Positions 1 to 5,714 of a stretch of DNA of 6,790 nucleotides are shown here, piece by piece. The notes under the pieces are model-generated. The model saw only the letters and a program-made list of their open reading frames with translations. It had not been told where the DNA came from and ran no database searches. The DNA comes from DATMXP01 sp964460935 (GTDB lineage: Bacteria; Acidobacteriota; Terriglobia; Terriglobales; Acidobacteriaceae). Both the position numbers and the translations under genes were made by a program. The stretch lies in the NCBI GenBank assembly GCA_964460935.1, contig CAYWSM010000343.1, positions 1-6,790 of the forward strand, written 5' to 3'. Each line of letters begins with the position of its first letter. Within the stretch, counting starts at the first letter, position 1.

Positions 1-1160
1 CCGCGATTTACTTCGGTCATGGAAGTCGCGTACGACAGGCGAATGTGTTCTTTCGTCCCAAACGCTTCGCCCGGAACGACAACGACGTGCGCCTCGCGAA
101 GCAGTTTCCCGGCCACATCCGCCGCCGAGTTCATGCCGCCCTTGCCGAAGAACTTCGACACATTCGGATAGGCATAAAACGCGCCATGCGGCGTCGTGCA
201 GGTGATTCCCGGAATATCATTCAAGCCGCTTACAATGCGGTCGCGAAGCTTGCGATAGTCGGCAAGCATTTCGTCCACACACTCCTGAGGACCATTCAAC
301 GCCGCGATCGACGCCTTTTGCACAATCGAAGTCGGGTTCGATGTTGACTGGCTCTGCAGCTTGTTCATTGCCGCCGTAATCGGAGCCGGTGAAAGCGCGT
401 ATCCCATGCGCCATCCGGTCATGGCATAGGTTTTCGACAGCGAGCCAAGCACGATCACGTGTTCCTTGCAGTCAGTAAGCGATCCCGACGAGAAGCGCTT
501 GCCCGTAAAGTTCAGGTACACGTAGCATTCGTCGGCCAGGACATAGATTCCACGGCTGTGCGCAAGGCGAACAATCGCCTCGATGTCCTCGGGCTTCATG
601 ACCGCGCCGGATGGATTACTGGGCGTGTTCAGGATGATGGCCTTGGTGCGCGGCGTGATGGTGCGCTCCACCTGCTCCACCGTGAGTTCGAACCCATTCG
701 CCTCGTCGGTCTTGACGTAAACCGGAACTCCGCCACCGTACTGGATGATGTCCTTGAACGAAACCCAGTAGGGCACCGGCAGGATGACTTCATCTCCGTG
801 ATCAACCAGCACCTGGATGGCATTGAAGAGCGCGTGCTTGCCGCCGGTGGAGGCTATGACCTCTTCGCGCTTGTAGTCGGAGCCGAAATCCTTCGCGTGG
901 CGATTGCGGATGGCGTCCTTCAGATCGGCAATGCCGCCCACCGCTGTGTATTTTGTAAAGTTGGAGTTAATTGCCGCAATGGCAGCGTCCTTGATGTGCT
1001 GCGGTGTCGCGAAGTGCGGCTCGCCCGCGCCGTAATCGACGAGATCGGCGCCGGCAGCGCGAAGCTTTTCGGCCTCGGCCACTACGGCCATGGTGGTGGA
1101 AACTTCAATGCGGTTGATGCGTTCGGTCAAAGTGAGCGGAGATATCGTCGTTGTTGCCAT
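1..1160 (-). CDS. aspC: Class I/II pyridoxal-phosphate aminotransferase, aspartate aminotransferase (Ib) type, 3' end cut by window edge
   Basis: Cytoplasmic PLP enzyme, probably transferring the amino group between aspartate and 2-oxoglutarate. I translated 386 codons on the minus strand from ATG 1160 to the left edge. Visible landmarks: GAGEPHF near residue 47, the N-PSNPSG loop with Asn182, LADE with Asp210, the Schiff-base lysine Lys243 in SLSKTYAMTGWRMGY with phosphate-binding Arg251, PGEAFG near 363, and the substrate-carboxylate Arg374 in RLSYATS. The family usually has about 400 residues, so only some 15 C-terminal residues are missing. The N-terminal TLTERINRIEVSTTMAV matches the Ib subgroup. 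Some Ib enzymes also transaminate prephenate or other substrates, so the exact substrate is inferred. It lies 41 nt downstream of coaD on the same strand and probably shares its transcript. The leader carries an SD and a hairpin, listed separately. Confidence 0.93.
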   Translation of the reverse strand, partial: MATTTISPLTLTERINRIEVSTTMAVVAEAEKLRAAGADLVDYGAGEPHFATPQHIKDAAIAAINSNFTKYTAVGGIADLKDAIRNRHAKDFGSDYKREEVIASTGGKHALFNAIQVLVDHGDEVILPVPYWVSFKDIIQYGGGVPVYVKTDEANGFELTVEQVERTITPRTKAIILNTPSNPSGAVMKPEDIEAIVRLAHSRGIYVLADECYVYLNFTGKRFSSGSLTDCKEHVIVLGSLSKTYAMTGWRMGYALSPAPITAAMNKLQSQSTSNPTSIVQKASIAALNGPQECVDEMLADYRKLRDRIVSGLNDIPGITCTTPHGAFYAYPNVSKFFGKGGMNSAADVAGKLLREAHVVVVPGEAFGTKEHIRLSYATSMTEVNR

Positions 1161-1168
1161 TACATGTG

Positions 1169-1190
1169 GCACAGGCATTTCTGCCTGTGC
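1169..1190. repeat. Perfect 9-bp palindromic hairpin with GAAA loop between SD and start codon; candidate dispersed acidobacterial repeat
   Basis: On the minus strand the arm GCACAGGCA, the loop GAAA and the arm TGCCTGTGC make a perfect 9-bp stem with a GNRA-type tetraloop. On the plus strand the loop reads TTTC. There is no T-run after it, and it sits upstream of a start codon, so it is a poor intrinsic terminator. Palindromes of the form cacaggca-N4-tgcctgtg with flanking 'atgtgg' are, from memory, scattered through acidobacterial genomes. I cannot confirm copy number here, and I saw no second copy in this window. Confidence 0.75.
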
Positions 1191-1197
1191 TCCTCCT
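1191..1197 (-). promoter_or_regulatory. Strong Shine-Dalgarno of the aminotransferase gene, set unusually far from the start
   Basis: On the minus strand the gap after the coaD stop reads AAAGGAGGA, a near-perfect SD. The last G of GGAGG (1192) is separated from the A of the start codon (1160) by 31 nt, too far for normal initiation. Twenty-two of those 31 nt form the perfect hairpin at 1169-1190. Subtracting it leaves 9 nt, a normal distance. Confidence 0.7.
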
Positions 1198-1201
1198 TTA
1201 T

Positions 1202-1690
1202 TTATTTTCCGTTGACTTTGCTATGCAACCGTTCTTCGACGGCTTTCGGGACGAGTCCGGCGACCGAACCGCCCAGGCGAGCAATCTCCTTCACCAGCCG
1301 GGAACTCACATAGGAGTAACTGACGGCGGGCATCATGAAAACCGTTTCTAACTCTGGATACAGCTTACGATTCATGAGCGCCATCTGCAATTCGTATTCG
1401 TAGTCGCTGATTGCCCGTATGCCGCGCAGCAATGCCCGGGCCTTCACCTGCTTTGCATAATCCACCAATAACCCGCCGAATGTGTCCACACGCACATTAT
1501 CCATGTGCGACGTAAACTCCTTCAGCATCCCGATGCGCTCATCGAGTGTGAACAACGGATACTTTTCCGGGTTATGCAGGATCGCGACGATCAACTCGTC
1601 GAAGATCAAGCTGCCGCGGTGGATAAGGTCCAAATGCCCGTTGGTCAGCGGATCGAAAGAACCGGGATATATGGCGATGACATTTTTCAC
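1202..1690 (-). CDS. coaD: Phosphopantetheine adenylyltransferase (CoaD)
   Basis: Cytoplasmic enzyme of the fourth step of coenzyme A synthesis, forming dephospho-CoA from 4'-phosphopantetheine and ATP. The 162-residue product has the usual family length. It opens with the nucleotidyltransferase signature YPGSFDPLTNGH (residues 8-19), which includes the adenylyl-transfer motif ending in His19. It continues with EKYPLFTLDER, the RGIRAISDYEYELQMALMNR block, and the C-terminal SYVSSRLVKEIA segment that corresponds to the ISST-R motif. The start is GTG at 1690 (GTG AAA AAT GTC), the only start that keeps the intact N-terminal strand. No clear SD precedes it; instead a short GGCG-CAG-CGCC palindrome lies just upstream. 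It is first in a likely two-gene unit with the aminotransferase, which begins after a 41-nt gap. No rsmD neighbour is present. Confidence 0.97.
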   Translation of the reverse strand: MKNVIAIYPGSFDPLTNGHLDLIHRGSLIFDELIVAILHNPEKYPLFTLDERIGMLKEFTSHMDNVRVDTFGGLLVDYAKQVKARALLRGIRAISDYEYELQMALMNRKLYPELETVFMMPAVSYSYVSSRLVKEIARLGGSVAGLVPKAVEERLHSKVNGK

Positions 1691-1720
1691 GTGGCGCTGC
1701 GCCCGCGAACTACTGTTTTG

Positions 1721-1750
1721 ATTTTACGGGGTAAACGCTTCCGGCGGCAA
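1721..1750 (-). promoter_or_regulatory. Putative sigma70-type promoter of coaD and the aminotransferase
   Basis: Reading the minus strand, TTGCCG (1750-1745) and TAAAAT (1726-1721) are separated by 18 bp. TAAAAT differs from the consensus -10 at one base, and the -35 matches four of six. Transcription would begin near 1714, giving a leader of about 24 nt before GTG 1690. This is a prediction from sequence likeness only. Confidence 0.4.
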
Positions 1751-1790
1751 TCGAACTCCGGCTTTCACGACCACCGTCCCCGAGCGCGAC

Positions 1791-1796
1791 TAGAAT
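1791..1796 (+). promoter_or_regulatory. Putative -10 box for the membrane-anchored protein gene
   Basis: TAGAAT at 1791-1796 matches five of six bases of the -10 consensus and would place transcription start near 1803, about 24 nt before ATG 1827. I find no convincing -35 at 16-18 bp. The SD-like AAAGGA at 1810-1815 follows. Confidence 0.35.
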
Positions 1797-1826
1797 AAAA
1801 CATCGTACGAAAGGATCGTGGCGCTC

Positions 1827-2900
1827 ATGTCTGAGCTGGTGAAGGGATCGGTCCTGTTTCTGAACCTGTACGACGTGGCGGAGGAAATCAAGCTCGACCG
1901 CGTCCGCGAGTTGCTCGGCGCCCGTCCGCAGGAGCGCGTATTCAAGCACGCGGCTCCGGAGTACGTCCGCTTCGAGCGCCCGCCGGTCCTTGAGTCCATC
2001 GACGTGAGCGCGCTTGCGCCGCAGGGAGCCACGGGACAGGTCAAGTACTACGACTATGGCGTCATCAGCGTTCTTTTCGAACTCCCCTTCATCGGCGACT
2101 GGGACAAAATCGTTGAGACCGCGGCACAGTGGATGTCCGGCTCTGAATTCGAAGCTGCGGCACTGCGAGTGGTGAAAGAACGGGTCAAGAATGTAGAAAG
2201 CGCGCTGGTCCGGCTGTACAGCACTTGGCTGAACGAGGACTACTTCATCTTTCATTTGTATGACGTCCCTGGCTGCCCTTCCGCTTTGGAACTCGCAAAG
2301 GAACACGGCGGCGACATCGCCCGCATTGTCCGCGCCGAAACCCTGCCGCTTTCGCGTGAGGAACAGGCTGAGGTTCTGCAGTCATCGATTTCGTATTACC
2401 CCTCGGACCTCGCCGTCATCGGCTGGAACGCTGCTGTCGTTTACGACACTCCTACTGGCGCCCAAACCGCCATCCAGTTGCTCGAATACGCGAACTCGCA
2501 GCTTCTGGAGTTCCGGTATTATGACGAGCTGCTGACTCGTGTTTTGGCCGGAGTGTATAGCTTCCTGAAGACTCCGCGCGGCTTCTTCGCGCGCTGGAAG
2601 CGCCAAAAGGAAGCCTATCGCCTGCAATCTGTAACGGTGGAGGTAACCGAGCTCGTCGAGCGCGTCGACAATAGCATCAAGTTCCTCAGCGACATGTACT
2701 CTGCGCGCTTGTATCGGCTGGCGGCCGCCAAGGTCGGCGTCCCCGACTATAAAAGCCTGGTCAACCAGAAACTGCGGACAGCCGAGGAACTCTATCGCTC
2801 GCTGGTGGACGAATTTCAGGCCTCGCGCGGATTCGTCCTGGAACTGATGGTTGTCGTGATCCTGGTGATCGAGCTGATCTTCCTGTTCAAAGGGCAATAG
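1827..2900 (+). CDS. C-terminally membrane-anchored protein, RMD1/DUF155-like
   Basis: A 357-residue protein of unproven function. The N-terminal two thirds are soluble and mixed alpha/beta, with YYDYGVISVLFELPF (residues 74-88) resembling the conserved 'GVVVF' strand of the RMD1/RMND1/DUF155 (COG1723) family. A helical, charged region (about 270-335) leads into one strongly hydrophobic segment, VLELMVVVILVIELIFLF (337-354), followed only by KGQ. That C-terminal layout, helices then one terminal membrane span, is what I recall of DUF155 proteins, but the family call is from memory of motif style. The bulk should face the cytoplasm because there is no signal peptide. A GTG at 1818 in the same frame would add MAL. 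I prefer ATG 1827 because AAGGA at 1811-1815 lies 11 nt from it but only 2 nt from the GTG. It is transcribed divergently from coaD and ends 3 nt from the convergent gene. Confidence 0.85.
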   Translation: MSELVKGSVLFLNLYDVAEEIKLDRVRELLGARPQERVFKHAAPEYVRFERPPVLESIDVSALAPQGATGQVKYYDYGVISVLFELPFIGDWDKIVETAAQWMSGSEFEAAALRVVKERVKNVESALVRLYSTWLNEDYFIFHLYDVPGCPSALELAKEHGGDIARIVRAETLPLSREEQAEVLQSSISYYPSDLAVIGWNAAVVYDTPTGAQTAIQLLEYANSQLLEFRYYDELLTRVLAGVYSFLKTPRGFFARWKRQKEAYRLQSVTVEVTELVERVDNSIKFLSDMYSARLYRLAAAKVGVPDYKSLVNQKLRTAEELYRSLVDEFQASRGFVLELMVVVILVIELIFLFKGQ

Positions 2901-2903
2901 CGG

Positions 2904-3089
2904 CTATTCGTATTCGAGTTTCGCTGCCATAAGAAATTGGCCGAGATCCGCATCCCACCAAACCTTCAGTAAATTCGGCTTGCAGCAGACCTGGCAATCT
3001 TCGACATAGGATTGCTTGCTGCCGGCAGATTCATCGACGGAGGTTTTATTCCACTCGCCGCAGCCGGCGCATTGGAAACCGGAGGTCAT
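2904..3089 (-). CDS. CPXCG-motif cysteine-rich small protein, probable zinc-binding
   Basis: A 61-residue protein matching the small Cys-rich CPXCG family (Pfam Cys_rich_CPXG as I recall it). It has Cys7 and Cys10 in CAGCGE, the conserved stretch DESAGSKQSYVEDCQVCCKP with Cys32, Cys35 and Cys36, and a short C-terminal strand region ending EYE. The paired CxxC and CxxCC clusters suggest a zinc ribbon. The usual CPxCG is CAGCG here, with Ala replacing Pro. Function is unknown across the family. The ATG at 3089 directly follows the TAG of the 45-codon ORF upstream, and GGAGG occurs about 17 nt before it, so translation may be partly coupled. It is the last gene of a minus-strand unit starting with the deaminase and ends 3 nt from the convergent membrane-protein gene. 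Confidence 0.88.
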   Translation of the reverse strand: MTSGFQCAGCGEWNKTSVDESAGSKQSYVEDCQVCCKPNLLKVWWDADLGQFLMAAKLEYE

Positions 3090-3227
3090 CTACTTGTCCC
3101 AGGGCCCCTCCACCTGCTCAAGAAGTTCTGAAAATGAGTCGTAATTCAAACCCGGTCTGAGTCCAAGCGGACGTGCATTAATCTTGATGGGCTTCTGCTT
3201 TCGCCTGCCAAACGCAAAGAGGGACAC
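3090..3227 (-). CDS. Hypothetical 45-residue protein abutting the CPXCG gene
   Basis: On the minus strand an open frame runs from GTG 3227 to TAG 3092-3090, giving 45 residues. It is basic at the start (FGRRKQKPIKINARP) and acidic near the end, finishing with NYDSFSELLEQVEGPWDK. The frame is open further upstream, overlapping the deaminase 3' end, but offers only CTG/ATT/ATA codons there; GTG is the best start, with a weak GAAAG-type SD. Two things support a real gene. The stop is immediately followed by the CPXCG ATG (TAGATG), and it fills the otherwise unexplained 176-nt gap between two co-oriented genes. The tail 'SELLEQVEGP' loosely resembles C-termini of small antitoxin-like proteins, but no toxin gene is nearby and I do not assign that function. 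Confidence 0.45.
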   Translation of the reverse strand: MSLFAFGRRKQKPIKINARPLGLRPGLNYDSFSELLEQVEGPWDK

Positions 3228-3265
3228 CAGCTTCTTTCGTACTTTCTTAACGATTGCTATGTTAA

Positions 3266-4318
3266 TCAGTATGGCGCAATTTCGGTTCGTAATAAAAGAT
3301 TCTTGCGCTTCTTACTCAAAAACGACGCTTCGATCGAATTCTTGGCCATTCTGGTCAACATCGGCTTACCAAGCCCAAACGTTTTTTCCGCCAGTTCATA
3401 CTCCCCATTCAACGTCGTCTCAAACATCTCCGGATCGTCGGTATTCAGCGTCACCATCAACCCGCGCTCGAGATACTTCGGCAGCGGATGTTCTTGCAAT
3501 GATGCACAGCACCCTGTCCGCATATTGCTCGATAGGCAGATCTCAATCGGAATCCGATGCTCGGTGAGATAGTCCATCAGATTCGGATCGTGAATGGCGG
3601 TCAGCCCATGCCCGATACGTTCAGCTTTCAAGTCCTGGATCGCCGACCAGATCGACTCCGGTCCCATGCTCTCCCCGGCGTGGCAAGTCAACCGTAATCC
3701 CTGATCCTTTGCTCGCGCATACAGATCGCGAAACCAGACGGCGGGCCCACGTTGCTCATCGCCGCCGATACCGATCCCGACGACATTTCTCTCCCGTAGC
3801 TCCGACGCTTTCTTAAACACTTTTCCCGCAGCTTCCACGCCGAAATGCCGGACAGCATCGAAGATCCACAGCAATGACACGCCGAAGTCCTGGTGTCCCC
3901 GTTCCCTGCCCCGTTCCAACCCTTCGAAGATCGGATCGAAGTCCTGTCCGCGCCAGTAGATCACTCCCACGGACACATACACTTCCGCGTGCACCACGTT
4001 CTGCGCTTTCAGCTTCTGCATCAGTCGGTAGGTGATGAGTTCGTAATCTTCCGGCGTGCGCAATCGTTCGGTGACGGCTTTAAATGCCATTAAGAAGCCA
4101 TAGAAATCTTTGTAACGGTACAGTTGGCGAACATCTTCCTCGGCCAGTTCGCGGCCGCTGTCTGGGTTGAATTTGTAGTTATTGCCCTCGATCGGCAGCG
4201 GTGTATTGTGACGCCTGCTTAGTTCCGCCAGTGTCGGCGGATCGACCGAGCCTTCCAGGTGCAGGTGCAATTCGGCCTTGGGCAGAGAGCGAATAAATTC
4301 CGAGTGTGCTTCCTTCAT
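3266..4318 (-). CDS. Adenosine deaminase family protein (adenosine or 6-aminodeoxyfutalosine deaminase)
   Basis: A cytoplasmic zinc-dependent amidohydrolase-fold purine deaminase of 350 residues, the normal family length. Visible catalytic elements, numbered from ATG 4318: ELHLHLEGS with zinc ligands His18 and His20, TCHAGE with His213 and the catalytic Glu216, ERIGHG with His237, SSNMRTG near 264-269, and NTDDP with zinc-binding Asp294. Family members hydrolyse the 6-amino group of adenosine, adenine or 6-aminodeoxyfutalosine (menaquinone route). The S-N-x-x-T-G form leaves the last open. An in-frame ATG at 4333 would add MLGLL. Neither start has an SD; I take 4318 because LPKAELHLH near residue 12 gives the usual spacing. 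It heads a minus-strand unit with the small ORF and the CPXCG gene, and is divergent from the metallo-hydrolase. Confidence 0.92.
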   Translation of the reverse strand: MKEAHSEFIRSLPKAELHLHLEGSVDPPTLAELSRRHNTPLPIEGNNYKFNPDSGRELAEEDVRQLYRYKDFYGFLMAFKAVTERLRTPEDYELITYRLMQKLKAQNVVHAEVYVSVGVIYWRGQDFDPIFEGLERGRERGHQDFGVSLLWIFDAVRHFGVEAAGKVFKKASELRERNVVGIGIGGDEQRGPAVWFRDLYARAKDQGLRLTCHAGESMGPESIWSAIQDLKAERIGHGLTAIHDPNLMDYLTEHRIPIEICLSSNMRTGCCASLQEHPLPKYLERGLMVTLNTDDPEMFETTLNGEYELAEKTFGLGKPMLTRMAKNSIEASFLSKKRKNLLLRTEIAPY

Positions 4319-4345
4319 TAGCAAACCGAGCATATCAAAAGGCGT

Positions 4346-4374
4346 TCGACATCTTCCTTCAACTCTGCTTAAAT
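4346..4374 (+). promoter_or_regulatory. Putative promoter of the metallo-hydrolase/VOC pair
   Basis: TCGACA (4346-4351, five of six to the -35 consensus) and TTAAAT (4369-4374, four of six to the -10) are separated by exactly 17 bp. Predicted transcription start is near 4381, about 20 nt before ATG 4402. It overlaps the upstream region of the divergent deaminase gene. Confidence 0.4.
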
Positions 4375-4392
4375 TCCTTCACCGTTTCTTAC

Positions 4393-4397
4393 GAGGA
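4393..4397 (+). promoter_or_regulatory. Shine-Dalgarno that sets the metallo-hydrolase start
   Basis: GAGGA lies 4 nt before ATG 4402. Together with the signal peptide starting at that ATG, it rules out the longer reading frame that opens upstream at 4306 and runs through the promoter region. Confidence 0.7.
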
Positions 4398-4401
4398 ATT
4401 C

Positions 4402-5307
4402 ATGAAGACGTGGCTTATCGCGGTCGCGCTTCTCTGTACTTCCCTGCTCGCCGCGCAGGACGAGAACTTCGACAAAGTTCAAATCAAAGTTCACCCTGTC
4501 TCCGGATCGGTGTATATGCTTGAAGGCGAAGGCGGGAACATTGGCGTATCAGTCGGCGAAGACGGCATCGTCATTGTTGACGACGAATTCGCGCCACTGG
4601 CGCCCAAAATTAAAGCCGCGCTCAAAGGCATCAGCGACAAGCCGATTCGCTTCGTTCTCAACACGCACTGGCACGGCGATCATGTTGGTGGTAATGCTCA
4701 GTTCGGTGCAGACGCCCCCATCATCGCGCAGGAAAACGTTCGCGAGCGCATGAAGAACGGCAGCAGTATCGCCGGACAAGAAGTTCCTCCCGCGAAGAAA
4801 GAAGCCCTCCCGATCGTCACCTTCAATGATCGCGCGACGGTCCACCTCAACGGCGAAGATATCCGGGCCATGCACTTCCCTTCCGGGCACACCGACGGTG
4901 ACAGCATCATTTACTTCACTAAATCGGATGTCGTCCACATGGGCGACGATTTCGTTCGCTACGGATTCCCGTTCGTCGATCTCAAAAGCGGGGGCAGTGT
5001 GGAAGGTATGCTCGCTGCCGTCGATAAGATCATCGCCACGTTCCCCGGCGATACCAAAGTGATTCCCGGTCACGGCGATCTTTCGACCGTCGCCGAGATG
5101 AAGGCCTACGCCGATATGCTGCGCGAATCGCTTGCGCGCGTGCGGGCCGGTATCAAGCAGGGAAAATCGCTGGACCAACTCAAGCAGGAGAAAGTCATGG
5201 CCGGTCTTGAGAAGTGGAACGGCGACTTCATCACCACCGACAAGTGGATTGAAACCCTGTATCACGATCTGACTGACCGCAAAGGCGAGTACGTAAAACA
5301 CAACTGA
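4402..5307 (+). CDS. Exported metallo-beta-lactamase-fold hydrolase
   Basis: A 301-residue protein with an N-terminal signal peptide (MKTWLIAVALLCTSLLAA, probable cleavage after Ala18), so it is likely periplasmic. It carries the full binuclear metal set of the MBL fold: THWHGDH (His89, His91, Asp93, His94), SGHTDGD (His163), MGDD (Asp182) and PGHG (His224). The bridging Asp182 and the lack of the B1-type active-site cysteine point to a general hydrolase of the glyoxalase II-like type rather than a class B1 beta-lactamase. The substrate is unknown. ATG 4402 is chosen for its GAGGA SD and because the signal peptide begins there. Its TGA overlaps the ATG of the VOC gene by one base (TGATG), suggesting translational coupling. 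It diverges from the deaminase gene, with an 83-nt shared control region. Confidence 0.92.
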   Translation: MKTWLIAVALLCTSLLAAQDENFDKVQIKVHPVSGSVYMLEGEGGNIGVSVGEDGIVIVDDEFAPLAPKIKAALKGISDKPIRFVLNTHWHGDHVGGNAQFGADAPIIAQENVRERMKNGSSIAGQEVPPAKKEALPIVTFNDRATVHLNGEDIRAMHFPSGHTDGDSIIYFTKSDVVHMGDDFVRYGFPFVDLKSGGSVEGMLAAVDKIIATFPGDTKVIPGHGDLSTVAEMKAYADMLRESLARVRAGIKQGKSLDQLKQEKVMAGLEKWNGDFITTDKWIETLYHDLTDRKGEYVKHN

Positions 5308-5714
5308 TGCCTGTTCAACTCAACCACCTCAAGATGGTCCTGCGCTGTGCGAATGTGCAACGCTCGCGTGAGTTCTACACCAACGTCCTGGGATTCGCCG
5401 TGCAGCAAGCTTGGACCGAAGAGGAAGGACGCGGCTGCATTCTCGCCCTTCACGAAGGCGAAAAGTCCGCTGGACTCGAACTCTACGAAATGAATCGCAG
5501 CGACAAGCGCTTTCAGGAGGCATTCACGCGTCCGCTGGAGAACGACAAGGTGGATCTCCAGCTTCGCACCGACTCCGTCGATCGCTGGGTCGTTCGCCTC
5601 AGCGGTGTGTGGCCATTCAGCGGCCCCGAAGTCCTGCCGTGGGGACAACGTTGGATCAAGCTGCGCGATCCGGACAATCTTCTAATCGCGATTTACGAAG
5701 AGATCAAGGATTAA
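5307..5714 (+). CDS. VOC family (glyoxalase/bleomycin-resistance fold) protein
   Basis: A 135-residue cytoplasmic protein of one VOC unit with two beta-alpha-beta-beta-beta modules. The first opens LKMVLRCANVQRSREFYTNVLGF (residues 8-30, with the FYTNVLGF hallmark). The second ends in the typical WIKLRDPDNLLIAIYE (116-131). Candidate metal ligands such as Glu59 and Glu131 are visible, but the usual His at the first strand is replaced (strand LKMVLR), so lyase activity is uncertain and it may only bind a ligand. Translation probably depends on the upstream gene: the ATG shares its A with that gene's TGA, and no SD precedes it. The stop lies within the 3' end of the convergent thiE/tenI gene, an 11-bp overlap. 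Confidence 0.88.
   Translation: MPVQLNHLKMVLRCANVQRSREFYTNVLGFAVQQAWTEEEGRGCILALHEGEKSAGLELYEMNRSDKRFQEAFTRPLENDKVDLQLRTDSVDRWVVRLSGVWPFSGPEVLPWGQRWIKLRDPDNLLIAIYEEIKD

Noticed and set aside
1169..1190. Hairpin as intrinsic terminator of coaD
   Set aside because: There is no U-run on the minus-strand transcript after the stem, and the next gene's start codon follows 8 nt later.
459..1313. Plus-strand open frame of 284 codons
   Set aside because: It lies antisense to the clear aminotransferase and coaD genes, has no family motif, and includes the palindrome read as MWHRHFCLC.
1710..2306. Minus-strand open frame of 198 codons
   Set aside because: Antisense shadow of the membrane-anchored gene; composition shows no recognisable domain, and its 3' end runs through the coaD promoter region.
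3090..3227. Complete toxin-antitoxin module
   Set aside because: The 45-residue frame has only a loose antitoxin-like tail and no toxin gene adjoins it.
4306..4401. Longer N-terminus for the metallo-hydrolase from 4306
   Set aside because: It would run through the promoter and the deaminase start; ATG 4402 has an SD and begins a signal peptide.
4549..5301. Minus-strand open frame of 250 codons
   Set aside because: Antisense to the metallo-hydrolase, which carries every catalytic motif; the antisense product has none.
4402..5307. Class B1 metallo-beta-lactamase (antibiotic resistance)
   Set aside because: The active-site cysteine of B1 enzymes is absent and a bridging Asp in MGDD is present, typical of general MBL-fold hydrolases.
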